Source: Chitinophagales bacterium | GTDB lineage: Bacteria; Bacteroidota; Bacteroidia; Chitinophagales; Saprospiraceae | Direction: 5' to 3' | DNA: 64,000 nt | Assembly (NCBI GenBank): GCA_017303475.1 | Contig: JAFLBO010000003.1 | Span: 62,001-126,000, forward strand | In this document: positions 25,666-34,390 of the stretch, piece after piece | How positions within the stretch are numbered: the stretch's first letter is position 1 | Layout of the letters: every line of letters begins with the position of its first letter | The notes under the pieces: generated by a model | The model's database searches: none | What the model was told of the DNA's origin: nothing | Seen by the model: the letters and a program-made list of their open reading frames with translations, nothing else | Position numbers and translations under genes: made by a program

Positions 25666-28239
25666 TTACAGGCCAAATCCGTAACGCAGGGTAATGCCAA
25701 AGGTTCGTGGATCGCCCAGAACACCGGCATAATGACCGGCATTGCCAGCAGCGGGCAATAGTTGTTCAAAATAATCTGCATTCAGCAGGTTTCTGCTCCA
25801 GGCAAACACGGTAATTCCTTCAGTAGCTTTAAACCCAATTCTGGCATTCAACAGGGCATACCCATCAACATTCAGGTATATGGATGGCGAAGCGCTGCTG
25901 GAGAAAGCCGAACGGTAAAAGACATCCAGGCCCATAAAGTATTTGCCTTTTTGCCCAATCAGACTTCCTGATTTTGTGGAAATTTCTCCGCCAAGTGATC
26001 CGGCCCAATCAGATATTCCTGGAAGTTTTTGCCCTGAAATGTCCTTGAAGGCATTTTGTCCACCGGTTTCTTCCAGTGGTACGGGTGCGTTGATGAAGCT
26101 GACATATTTGCCATCCGTGTAGGCCAGTGCTGCGTTGATGGATATTTGTTTGTTAATCCGGATGTTGCCGTCCAGTTCCAGACCCCAAACCCTAACCCGT
26201 TCTGCATTCGCCAGGTATCCACGGTTTACGCCAACTTCGGCAGTTTGAACAAGGGTTTGATAATCTTTGATGTCGGTCAGGTGGGCAACCAGATTCAGGG
26301 TGGCATTCAGGCTGGGTTTGGTTTTAACGCCTGCTTCAAAGTGGGTGGCATATTCCGGTTTGATACGGGCCAGATCAGTCAGGATTTCGCCATTGGCGGT
26401 TGGAAGGCCCCCGAGGTTTACGCCCACAGGCTTGAAACTGTTAGATACTTTTGCAAACGCATGGAATCTGGAAGAAGGCTTAACGGCCACTGTAACTTGT
26501 CCTGAAAAATTGCCCTCAGCAACGTCTGCAGTAAAGGCTTGATTGGTGTAAACAGCATTTTTCAAGGCAAGCAGTTGAGGATCGGTTGTTTGCAAACCAC
26601 CATAGGTTTGGCGATTGAAATTGACACTCTTCTGATCGGAATTGTACCGCAGGCCGGTCAGGAGGTGTAGTTTACTAGTGATTGCCCAATCCAGCTGTCC
26701 AAAAACAGCGCCGCTAAAGCTTTCCAGCCTGGAGGTTGTCCGAATGCCGTATCCATCCAGCAAACCGGGTGTTTTCCAGAGTTCGCTTGTGGAGCTTTGC
26801 GAAAAACGCCATTGGGCGGCTCCTGATTCCTCCGTATGGTATGGATCTGTTTTCAGGTCTTGCCAAAGGGCAAAAACGCCTACCACACCACTCAGTTTTT
26901 CGTTGAAGTTGCCTGCAAAACGAATTTCCTGCGACCACTGTTGGTGTTTGGATGGCGCCTGGGAAAGACTCAACACCGACAACCCCGTAAAGTCGCGGTC
27001 GTTGGATGGGCCCCATACCCAATATCTCCAGGCGGAGGTAGCAGTTAAAGTGCTACGTCCAATTTTTGCATCAAGGTTGATGGATGCACCTCCCAAATCG
27101 TTTTTGGAACGCCAGGGTGTATCGTGGTCAATGATACGATCAAAAGGATCCTGAGTGGGTAAACTGTACCCCAAATCGGAAATAATTTGATTAAATTGGC
27201 GATAAGCTGCACGTTTGGTTGTTGCCACGCCTGCTACTACCTGTGCATAGCCGTTGGGGCGCTGGCGGGTGGCATCACCAATTAGGGTAAGGTGAATCCG
27301 GTCGGTTGGCGTATATAAAAGCTGGGCTCTGAATCCAAGGTTGTTCAAGTCGTTCACTGATTCCTGTGTTCGAATGTTCTTCAATGTGCCATCGCGTTGA
27401 GTCCCGGAAAAAGAAAGGCGTCCGGCCAGTTTTTTACCTAAGGGTCCCGTAATGGAGGTTTTTGCCTGGACAAATCCAATGTTTCCATAGCTTAATTCCA
27501 TATGTACCCCTGGGGTGAAGGCTGGCGCTTTGGAGCTTACGTTGAACGCGCCAGCGGTGGTGTTTTTACCAAAAAGTGTACCCTGTGGTCCTCTCAACAC
27601 CTCAATCTGCTCTACATCAATGAAGTCCAGGGCTGTAACCGCCGGGCGGGCATAATACACGCCATCAATGTAGAAGCCTACTCCTGGGTCAATACCATCA
27701 TTGGTTAAGCCAAACGTAGAGCCTAAACCTCTGATATTCAAGGTGGTATTTCTGGGGTTAGAAGAATACAATTGTACGGTAGGAACGATTTCCTTCAGGC
27801 GATTTACGTTGAATGCCCCAGCATCTGCCAGTAACTGGCCAGCAACAACACTGATGGGAATGGGCACATCCTGTGCAGTTTCCTTGCGCCGTCTGGAAGT
27901 AATCACCACTTCGGAAAGGGCCAGATCATCTACCAGCAGAATTTCCACAGTGCTGTTGTTAACCCCAAGTACCGGTACTTCCTGCGATTGGTAGCCCACA
28001 CCATTAACCACCAGATAAACGGGGAATGGCTTATCTGAACTGAGGTTGAATTGTCCTTCTGCATCAGAAATGGTGAAAGTTTCAGAGCCCTTAATGGCTA
28101 TGCGTGCACCGGGAATAGGCTCAGACAACCCCTTGTCTCTAACAATTCCCTGAATAAGAATTTGCTGGGCAGTAGCAACTTGCGCCGAGACTGCCAGACC
28201 GAGATAAAGGATCGTTTTGAAGTGTTTAGGTAAGTTCAT
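25666..28239 (-). CDS. TonB-dependent receptor within sulfur-assimilation operon
   Basis: An 857-residue outer-membrane active transporter: signal peptide (to VATAQQ near 26), a carboxypeptidase-regulatory-like domain (QGIVRDKGLSEPIPGARI), a plug (VNRLKEIVPTVQLYSS; PGVGFYIDGVYY; EVLRGPQGTLFGKNTTAGA) and a beta-barrel ending in FGITLRYGFGL. It is the non-SusC, siderophore/cobalamin-like receptor type, with no SusD nearby. Its place between cysJ and cysI suggests import of a sulfur compound such as a sulfonate or sulfate ester, or of a related cofactor. That is an inference from context only. Confidence 0.88.
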   Translation of the reverse strand: MNLPKHFKTILYLGLAVSAQVATAQQILIQGIVRDKGLSEPIPGARIAIKGSETFTISDAEGQFNLSSDKPFPVYLVVNGVGYQSQEVPVLGVNNSTVEILLVDDLALSEVVITSRRRKETAQDVPIPISVVAGQLLADAGAFNVNRLKEIVPTVQLYSSNPRNTTLNIRGLGSTFGLTNDGIDPGVGFYIDGVYYARPAVTALDFIDVEQIEVLRGPQGTLFGKNTTAGAFNVSSKAPAFTPGVHMELSYGNIGFVQAKTSITGPLGKKLAGRLSFSGTQRDGTLKNIRTQESVNDLNNLGFRAQLLYTPTDRIHLTLIGDATRQRPNGYAQVVAGVATTKRAAYRQFNQIISDLGYSLPTQDPFDRIIDHDTPWRSKNDLGGASINLDAKIGRSTLTATSAWRYWVWGPSNDRDFTGLSVLSLSQAPSKHQQWSQEIRFAGNFNEKLSGVVGVFALWQDLKTDPYHTEESGAAQWRFSQSSTSELWKTPGLLDGYGIRTTSRLESFSGAVFGQLDWAITSKLHLLTGLRYNSDQKSVNFNRQTYGGLQTTDPQLLALKNAVYTNQAFTADVAEGNFSGQVTVAVKPSSRFHAFAKVSNSFKPVGVNLGGLPTANGEILTDLARIKPEYATHFEAGVKTKPSLNATLNLVAHLTDIKDYQTLVQTAEVGVNRGYLANAERVRVWGLELDGNIRINKQISINAALAYTDGKYVSFINAPVPLEETGGQNAFKDISGQKLPGISDWAGSLGGEISTKSGSLIGQKGKYFMGLDVFYRSAFSSSASPSIYLNVDGYALLNARIGFKATEGITVFAWSRNLLNADYFEQLLPAAGNAGHYAGVLGDPRTFGITLRYGFGL

Positions 28240-28322
28240 GGTTGAAAAGGTTTGTTTGTTTTTTGTTTGTTCGTTTTTTTTTGTTTTGGAGTCTTATGTA
28301 ATTGAAAATCAATTTTTTAGCT

Positions 28323-28378
28323 CACCGTCTACCGTCCATCCCGAGTGCTCGGGACCACCGTCCACCGTCTACCGTCCA
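28323..28378. repeat. CCGTCYA heptamer array with embedded palindrome
   Basis: Seven-base words ACCGTCT and ACCGTCC recur on both sides of a CCCGAG/CTCGGG palindrome (28340-28355). The array ends one base before the cysJ stop codon, filling most of the spacer between cysJ and the TonB receptor gene. Confidence 0.7.
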
Positions 28379-30190
28379 TCAATACACATCCTCCAAATAC
28401 CTGCGTTGTTTTTTAAGGTTCTTCACATACGCTTCTGCGTATTCGGCATCTTTTCCGCTTTCTTTTTCAATAACCTGCCGAACAGCTTGTTGCACATCAG
28501 CAGCCATACGGTTTTTATCTCCGCAGACGTAAAAATGAGCGCCGTTTTCCAGGCGTTCATAGATCAATTTGGAGCGTTCCAGCAACCGTTGTTGCACGTA
28601 AATTTTCTCCTTTTGATCCCGGCTGAATGCAACATCTAACCTGTCAAGGGTTCCCTGCTTCAAGTGCTGAAGCCATTCTGTTTGGTACAGAAAATCCGTT
28701 TCGAAGTGCGGATTGCCAAAAAACAGCCAGTTTTTGCCGTTTGCGCCGCGTTCTGCCCTTGATTGTACAAATGCCCGAAAAGGCGCAACTCCGGTGCCAG
28801 GTCCAACCATAATGATATCGGTTTGGTCGTTTTCCGGCAGTTTGAAATATTCATTTTGCTCAACAAACACCGCTACCCTGTCGTCGATCTCTACCTTGTC
28901 GGCTAGGAACGTGGAAGCAGCCCCGACATGCGCCCGATCATTGAATAAATACCTGACTGCAGCCACCGTCAAATGCACTTCATCCGGGTAGACTTCCGGA
29001 CTGGATGCGATGGAGTACAAACGCGGAGGTATTTTACGCAGGAACTGCAACAAGGTTTCTTCCGACAAAGCCGTTGGGAATTCCCGCAACAGATCGGCCA
29101 CATTCCTTCTGTACAGGAAAGATTTCAGGGCTGCCGGGTCGGCCAGAATGGCTTTGATCCGGGCATTGTTGGTCCATGTGGCATACTTTTCCAACAACTC
29201 CTTCGTGAGCACACTCAACTCCACCTCTTTGAGCAGTATCTGTCTGAACGGCATTTCCCGACCATTGTATGAAATGACCTTATTGCCGTTCAACATTGCG
29301 GCATAAAGTACTTCCTTTACCAGCGCCGGTGGATTCTGTGGGTAAATACCGAGCGCATCTCCCGGCTGATAGGATATTCCTGAACCTTCGAGTGAAAACT
29401 CCAGATGCCAGGTTTCTTTTTGAGATCCTCTGCCATTCAAAGGCGTTTTGACCAATAGTGCTGCCTGGAATGGGCTTTTTCGGTCGTATTGATTGAGTTT
29501 TTCCTGGGAATGACCATTGCTTTTGGCGGCGCCAAAATGCTGCACTGCGATAGATTTGGCGGCGCCGGAGGCCGGAGCGGGCATATCTTTCAGCAACTGC
29601 TGAATCCATGCGTCTACAGGTGTTTCAAAATCAACGTCGCAATCTACCCGTGCACTCAACCGACGGGCGCCCAAGGCTTCCAGTCTTGCATCGAAGTCTT
29701 TTCCGGTTTGGCAGAATTTCAGGTAAGATTTATCCCCAAGGGCACACACTGCATACTCCAATCCTTCCAATCGGGGCGCCCTGTTGCTCATGAGCCATTG
29801 ATAGAACTCCTCGGCAGATGCAGGGGGCTCGCCTTCACCCTGGGTACTCACCACAAGCAGGATGCGTTTTTCGGTTTTGAGCTGCCGGGTTGGGTAGTCA
29901 TTCAAGTCTGCAAGGTTGGTTTTCCACCCCTGTGCCTGGAGACTGGCTACCGCTTTTTGCGCCGCCTTTTTGCTGTTACCTGTTTGTGATCCATACAACA
30001 CCGTGATCAAGGGTTGGCCCGAATTCTCAGGTGGCGCCTGGGCATGCTGTAGGGGTTGCTGGGTTGCCTCAGATTGCGAAGCCAGTGCATACAAATAGCC
30101 GCTCAGCCACATTTGCTGGAGCACTGTTGGGCCGTTGGTTAGCCGCTGCAATAAATCCTGATCTATGGGAGCAAGTATGGGCGTTGTCAT
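28379..30190 (-). CDS. cysJ: Sulfite reductase (NADPH) flavoprotein subunit
   Basis: A 603-residue diflavin reductase. It has a flavodoxin-like FMN domain (ITVLYGSQTGNSKKAAQKA near 60; VVSTQGEGEPPASAEEF near 110), an FAD-binding ferredoxin-reductase domain (PRLYSIASSPEVYPDEVHL near 385) and an NADPH domain (MVGPGTGVAPFRAFVQ near 460; YVCGDKNRMAADV near 560). It ends with the family's C-terminal aromatic, here ...YLEDVY. It passes electrons from NADPH through FAD and FMN to the hemoprotein CysI encoded downstream. Confidence 0.95.
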   Translation of the reverse strand: MTTPILAPIDQDLLQRLTNGPTVLQQMWLSGYLYALASQSEATQQPLQHAQAPPENSGQPLITVLYGSQTGNSKKAAQKAVASLQAQGWKTNLADLNDYPTRQLKTEKRILLVVSTQGEGEPPASAEEFYQWLMSNRAPRLEGLEYAVCALGDKSYLKFCQTGKDFDARLEALGARRLSARVDCDVDFETPVDAWIQQLLKDMPAPASGAAKSIAVQHFGAAKSNGHSQEKLNQYDRKSPFQAALLVKTPLNGRGSQKETWHLEFSLEGSGISYQPGDALGIYPQNPPALVKEVLYAAMLNGNKVISYNGREMPFRQILLKEVELSVLTKELLEKYATWTNNARIKAILADPAALKSFLYRRNVADLLREFPTALSEETLLQFLRKIPPRLYSIASSPEVYPDEVHLTVAAVRYLFNDRAHVGAASTFLADKVEIDDRVAVFVEQNEYFKLPENDQTDIIMVGPGTGVAPFRAFVQSRAERGANGKNWLFFGNPHFETDFLYQTEWLQHLKQGTLDRLDVAFSRDQKEKIYVQQRLLERSKLIYERLENGAHFYVCGDKNRMAADVQQAVRQVIEKESGKDAEYAEAYVKNLKKQRRYLEDVY

Positions 30191-30212
30191 GTAGCGTAGT
30201 GTTTACCTTATT

Positions 30213-31082
30213 TCAAAATACTTCTGTGCTGGCGAGGCGCTGCAATTCCAGTGCAAGTGCCTGATCTTCAGTGTCTTCTGCCTGCCAACGGTGTGCTACC
30301 ACCGGACCCAGAATGATGACCGCAGGGCTTCCGATTTTGAATTGGTCCACTTTATCCTGTATATCTGTGACAGTACCAAAAGTGGCTTTTTGCAGTTCAC
30401 AGGTAGCATTCTGAACTACGGCTACTGGCCAGTTAGATTTGCCGGCATTCTGAAAAATCCGACCAATTTCCTCCAGTTTGGCAAGGCCCATCAATACCAC
30501 CACCGTTGCGTCGCTTTGAGCGGCTGCCAGGATATCCGGATTAAGTTCGCCGGTATCGGTAGTAGCTGTTATTGTCCAAAAGCTTCTGCTCACTCCGCGC
30601 AGCGTTACAGAGATACCCGCTGCAGCAGCTCCTGCAATTGCGCTGGAAATACCGGGCACATAAGCCGTTTCCAGTCCATGCTCCTGTGCATAATGCAATT
30701 CCTCCAACCCTCTGCCAAAAACAAAAGGGTCGCCACCTTTTAGCCTCACTACATGTCCGCAGCATTTGGCATAGGCCACAATACGTTCATGAATTTCTTC
30801 CTGAGTGTATGATTTAGCGCCGCGACGTTTGCCCACAAAAATTTTGGTAGCCAGTGCTGGTGCATAGTCTAGCAAACTTTCGTTTACTAGTGCATCATAC
30901 AGCACCACATCGGCGGTTTGCAAAGCTTTAATGGCCTTAAGTGTAATATGGTCCGGATCACCAATGCCTGCCCCAACAACCGTTAGTTTGGGTTTGGAAA
31001 CGCCGGATACGAGCGTTGAAACAGGTGTATTGACACCCATCTTCTTCTCGTTAAAGGATTGAAAATCAAATAGATGAGACAT
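30213..31082 (-). CDS. cobA: Uroporphyrinogen-III C-methyltransferase (SUMT)
   Basis: A 289-residue SAM-dependent methyltransferase that makes precorrin-2, the siroheme precursor needed by sulfite reductase. Motifs: VGAGIGDPDHITLKAIKAL (GxGxGD at the start), VVRLKGGDPFVFGRGLEE and YVPGISSAIAGAAAAGI. The start at 31082 was chosen because the frame upstream of it (THSLTHSFTH) is only the translation of a GTGAGTGA repeat. An alternative ATG is at 31040. The fused CysG-N domain at the end of the operon supplies the remaining siroheme steps. Confidence 0.92.
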   Translation of the reverse strand: MSHLFDFQSFNEKKMGVNTPVSTLVSGVSKPKLTVVGAGIGDPDHITLKAIKALQTADVVLYDALVNESLLDYAPALATKIFVGKRRGAKSYTQEEIHERIVAYAKCCGHVVRLKGGDPFVFGRGLEELHYAQEHGLETAYVPGISSAIAGAAAAGISVTLRGVSRSFWTITATTDTGELNPDILAAAQSDATVVVLMGLAKLEEIGRIFQNAGKSNWPVAVVQNATCELQKATFGTVTDIQDKVDQFKIGSPAVIILGPVVAHRWQAEDTEDQALALELQRLASTEVF

Positions 31083-31085
31083 GGC

Positions 31086-31133
31086 GTGAGTGAATGAGTG
31101 AGTGAGTGAATGAGTGAGTGAGCGAACGCGAAC
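31086..31133. repeat. Octamer array GTGAGTGA/ATGAGTGA
   Basis: Four alternating 8-base units GTGAGTGA and ATGAGTGA, then two decayed units, start three bases upstream of the cobA ATG inside the sulfur operon. Confidence 0.8.
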
Positions 31134-31144
31134 GAAGTTCGCCA

Positions 31145-31199
31145 AGCCCCATCGGGGCGACATTCCAGTAGCCCCATCGGGGCGGTCATATTTGTAGCC
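31145..31199. repeat. Two REP-like GCCCCATCGGGGC palindromes
   Basis: GCCCCATCGGGGC occurs at 31146-31158 and again at 31171-31183, 25 bases apart, with a partial third unit (TTTGTAGCCC) reaching the cysN stop codon. Each forms a tight 5-bp GC hairpin. They lie within the spacer between cysN and cobA. Confidence 0.75.
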
Positions 31200-31202
31200 C
31201 GT

Positions 31203-32486
31203 TTAAATATCAAATTCAGTGGTGGCGGGTTCTTCGCGGGGGAGTTCTCTGAGCATACCTGCAGCAACGGTATCAAACGTGGTTTCATTGATCAGAATGA
31301 GACCTCCGCTGGCTCGGTTTTGTCGGTAAGCATCAAACACCAGGGGACGGGCAGTTCTCAGTTTGATCCGGGCTATATCATTCAATTGAATGGCATCAAT
31401 GGCATGAGGCTCGAAAGAATGTACGTCCACCCGGTGATGAATTTCTTTCACCACAGCTTTAGTATGCGCTGCATTATGCCGGAGCAAATAGCGGTCGCCA
31501 ACTTTCAACGGACGCTCGCTCATCCAGCATATTTCCAGTTCAATATCCTGAGAAACAACAGGTTGTGCATCTTCAACCCGTATCAGGGAATCGCCTCTTG
31601 ACACATCAATATCATCAGCCAGGTGAAGCACCACAGGTTGAGGTGCGAAGGCCTCATCTACTTCCTTTTGATGTACTTCAATGGCTTTTAGGGTGGTTTC
31701 AATACCAGATGGGAGTACCCGAACACGGTCGCCCTTTTTAAAAAAACCACTGCGCAGCGCCCCGGCGTATCCACGGTAATCGTGGTAATCATCATGGCCC
31801 GGCCTGATCACGTATTGTACCTGGAACCTGGCCTGATCTTCCGGTAGATCGTGACTGATTTCTACGGTTTCCAGATGTTGTAGTAGGGTTTCGCCGGTGT
31901 ACCAGGGCGTGTTTTTGGATTTATTGACCACATTATCACCCACCACAGCGCTGATAGGAATGATTTTTACTTCCTGTAATCCCAGTTTTTGGGCCAGTTT
32001 CTGGTAATCAAGCGCAATTTTGTAGAACACCTGTTCGTCGTATCCCACCAGGTCCATTTTATTCACTGCCACCAAAATGTGTGGTATGCCCATCAGAGCA
32101 GCAATCAGACTATGGCGGTGGGTTTGTTCCACAATACCCTGACGTGCATCTACCAAAATAATGGCCAAATCTGCATTGCTGGCGCCGGTAACCATATTCC
32201 GGGTATACTGAACATGCCCTGGAGCATCAGCAATAATGAACTTGCGTTTGGAGGTGTTGAAATATTTGTAGGCAACATCAATGGTAATGCCTTGCTCGCG
32301 TTCCGCCCGCAAGCCGTCTGTCAACAAGGAAAGATCCAGATCCCCAGCGTTTTTGTTGCGACTCTGCTTTTCCAATGTGTGCAAAATATCGTGGGAAACG
32401 GCCTTGGAATCGAATAGTAACCGACCAATCAGTGTGCTTTTCCCATCATCTACTGATCCGGCAGTTATAAATTTCAGAATATTCAT
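31203..32486 (-). CDS. cysN: Sulfate adenylyltransferase subunit 1 (GTPase)
   Basis: A 427-residue elongation-factor-like GTPase subunit of ATP sulfurylase. The N-terminal P-loop GSVDDGKSTLIGRLL, the switch motif DAPGHVQYTRNM and the NKMD base-recognition motif are intact, followed by two beta-barrel domains (IRPGHDDYHDYRGYAG). There is no C-terminal APS-kinase extension and no separate cysC was seen. With CysD it activates sulfate to adenylyl sulfate, driven by GTP hydrolysis. The gap to cysD is 190 bases and holds two different octamer arrays. Confidence 0.95.
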   Translation of the reverse strand: MNILKFITAGSVDDGKSTLIGRLLFDSKAVSHDILHTLEKQSRNKNAGDLDLSLLTDGLRAEREQGITIDVAYKYFNTSKRKFIIADAPGHVQYTRNMVTGASNADLAIILVDARQGIVEQTHRHSLIAALMGIPHILVAVNKMDLVGYDEQVFYKIALDYQKLAQKLGLQEVKIIPISAVVGDNVVNKSKNTPWYTGETLLQHLETVEISHDLPEDQARFQVQYVIRPGHDDYHDYRGYAGALRSGFFKKGDRVRVLPSGIETTLKAIEVHQKEVDEAFAPQPVVLHLADDIDVSRGDSLIRVEDAQPVVSQDIELEICWMSERPLKVGDRYLLRHNAAHTKAVVKEIHHRVDVHSFEPHAIDAIQLNDIARIKLRTARPLVFDAYRQNRASGGLILINETTFDTVAAGMLRELPREEPATTEFDI

Positions 32487-32534
32487 GAGTGTTTGAGTGT
32501 TTGAGTTGGCGAGTTTTTGAGTGTTTGAGTTGGC
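32487..32534. repeat. Octamer array GAGTKKKY abutting the cysN start codon
   Basis: Six 8-base units (GAGTGTTT three times, GAGTTGGC twice, GAGTTTTT once) begin at the base immediately upstream of the cysN ATG. The same octamer words recur at 41877-41916. Confidence 0.85.
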
Positions 32535-32619
32535 GTTCGGTTTGGTATTGGTGGCTATTTCAGGTTATTACATATTACAAGCAATTGCACTTTATTTATT
32601 TGGCATTAGCCAAATATTC

Positions 32620-32659
32620 CCTTTGCGCCTTTGTGTCTTCGCGCCTTTGTGTCTTCGTG
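32620..32659. repeat. Octamer array CCTTTGYG/TCTTCGYG
   Basis: Five consecutive 8-base units: CCTTTGCG, CCTTTGTG, TCTTCGCG, CCTTTGTG and TCTTCGTG. The reverse complement fits the pattern CRCNNAGR also seen in the long inverted repeats at 16.5, 51.9 and 59.2 kb. Confidence 0.8.
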
Positions 32660-32676
32660 CTCTTCCTGCCTTTCAA

Positions 32677-33585
32677 TCAGAAGTAGCCGTTCTTTTTCCG
32701 GTCTTCCATAGCCGCTTCCGAAAGTCTGTCATCTAGCCGGGTAGCACCTCTTTCCGATATTTTGGTAGTGATTATGTCCTGAATAATGTCCTCAATGGTA
32801 CTTGCCCTGCTTTCTACAGCCGCTGTGCAGGTGGCATCGCCAACAGTGCGGAAGCGCACATTGCGCACAGCCGTAACATCTTCCGGGTCAAGCCTGATAT
32901 GGGGAGTAACCGCCAACAATTGTCCACCGGGCATCACTACACAATTTCTGGAATGGGAGAAATAGATATCCGGCAACTCAATTTGTTCCCTTCTGATGTA
33001 TTGCCAGACATCGAGTTCAGTCCAGTTGGAAATGGGGAAAACCCGCACATTTTCGCCTTTCCGGATGGCGCCATTATAGGTGTCCCACAATTCCGGGCGC
33101 TGTCGCTTGGGGTCCCAGGCCCCGAATTCATCGCGAATGCTGAAGATGCGTTCTTTGGCACGCGCTTTTTCTTCGTCCCTGCGCGCACCGCCTATACAGG
33201 CATCAAATTCAAACTCTTCAATTAACTCCAGCAGGGTATAGGTTTGCAGGGCATTTCGGGTTGGAAACTTTCCGGAACCATCCGTTAATCCTTGCCGCTT
33301 AATCGTGTCTTCTACTTTTCTGACAATCAATTGTTCTCCAAGTTTTTCCGCAAGCTGGTCGCGGTACGCCAACACTTCCGGAAAATTGTGCCCGGTATCC
33401 ACGTGTACCAACGGAAAGGGAAATTTTCCAGGGCGGAAGGCTTTTTCTGCCAATCTCACCAGGGTAATGGAGTCTTTTCCACCTGAAAACAATAACGCGG
33501 GACGTTCAAACTGGCCGGCCACTTCCCGCAAGATGTGAATGGCCTGTGCTTCTAAATGATCTAAATAGTCGAATGATCGGGACAT
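32677..33585 (-). CDS. cysD: Sulfate adenylyltransferase subunit 2
   Basis: The 302-residue catalytic ATP-PPi-transferase subunit of ATP sulfurylase, a PP-loop protein with LLFSGGKDSITLVRLAEKA near residue 35. Other CysD signatures are VDTGHNFPEVLAYRD, CIGGARRDEEKARAKERIFS and the C-terminal end DRLSEAAMEDRKKNGYF. I chose the start at 33585 (MSRSFDYLDHLEAQAIHILRE), which matches the family N-terminus; the longer frame adds 26 unsupported residues. It forms a heterodimer with CysN, encoded next. Confidence 0.95.
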   Translation of the reverse strand: MSRSFDYLDHLEAQAIHILREVAGQFERPALLFSGGKDSITLVRLAEKAFRPGKFPFPLVHVDTGHNFPEVLAYRDQLAEKLGEQLIVRKVEDTIKRQGLTDGSGKFPTRNALQTYTLLELIEEFEFDACIGGARRDEEKARAKERIFSIRDEFGAWDPKRQRPELWDTYNGAIRKGENVRVFPISNWTELDVWQYIRREQIELPDIYFSHSRNCVVMPGGQLLAVTPHIRLDPEDVTAVRNVRFRTVGDATCTAAVESRASTIEDIIQDIITTKISERGATRLDDRLSEAAMEDRKKNGYF

Positions 33586-33659
33586 GTGCTGTTGTTGAAT
33601 GATTGAGGGTTTTTCCGGGTAGATTAGCCGATATCTTGTGGCTCTATGCAAGCAAAAGG

Positions 33660-34382
33660 TCAATTAGCCTGATGCAGTCCACACTCTTTTTTGGAAGCAT
33701 CTTCCCACCACCACCTGCCTGCCCGGAAATCTTCTCCCGGTGCTATGGCCCTGGTGCAGGGAGCGCATCCAATGCTCACAAAACCTTTATCGTGCAATAC
33801 GTTGTAGGGGACTTTATGCTCCTTGACGAAGGATTTTACCTGCTCAAATGACCAGTCGAACAAGGGATGAAACTTGAGTAGTTGATGTTTCTCATCCCAC
33901 TCCAGGGCGCTCATATGCTGCCGGTTAGCCGATTGTTCTGCCCGGATGCCGGTGATCCAGAGTTTTTTGCCAGCCAGTGCCCTTTCCAGAGGCTCTACTT
34001 TCCTTACCTGGCAACATTGTTTGCGTTTTTCCACTGATTCGTAAAACCCATTGGGACCCTGAGAAGACAATAAGTGTTCAAGCAACTCAGCTTCCGGGGC
34101 ATAAACCGAGATGGGCTTTCCGTATCGTTCCAGGGTTCTGGTCCAGGTGCTGTAGGTTTCCGTAAACTGCCGTCCGGTATCCAGGGTAAAGACTTCAATC
34201 GGAAGTTGCTGACTGAAAATGAGGTGAGCAATAACCTGATCCTCTATGCCAAAGCTGGTGCTGAAAGTGATAAGCCCCGGGAATTTTTCAGTAATCCAGG
34301 CCAAACTTGCCAGCGGGCCCTGATCCTGAATATGTGCATAAGCTTCCTTGAGTTCCGGTAAAATACTGGCTGAAATGTGCAT
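33660..34382 (-). CDS. cysH: Adenylyl-sulfate (APS)-type reductase of the CysH family
   Basis: A 240-residue thioredoxin- or glutathione-dependent reductase of the CysH family that makes sulfite. Besides the catalytic cysteine C234 (in KKECGLH), it has C123-C124 and C206-C209 (GCAPC), the CC...CxxC set that holds a 4Fe-4S cluster in APS reductases. This, and the lack of an APS kinase in the operon, favours APS over PAPS as substrate. The start at 34382 follows the DUF4395 stop by 8 bases. The longer open frame upstream is a Cys-rich shadow. Confidence 0.93.
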   Translation of the reverse strand: MHISASILPELKEAYAHIQDQGPLASLAWITEKFPGLITFSTSFGIEDQVIAHLIFSQQLPIEVFTLDTGRQFTETYSTWTRTLERYGKPISVYAPEAELLEHLLSSQGPNGFYESVEKRKQCCQVRKVEPLERALAGKKLWITGIRAEQSANRQHMSALEWDEKHQLLKFHPLFDWSFEQVKSFVKEHKVPYNVLHDKGFVSIGCAPCTRAIAPGEDFRAGRWWWEDASKKECGLHQAN

Positions 34383-34390
34383 TTTGAAGC

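Noticed and set aside
31083..31163. N-terminal extension of CobA (THSLTHSFTH)
   Set aside because: It is only the translation of the GTGAGTGA octamer array and GCCCCATCGGGGC palindromes.
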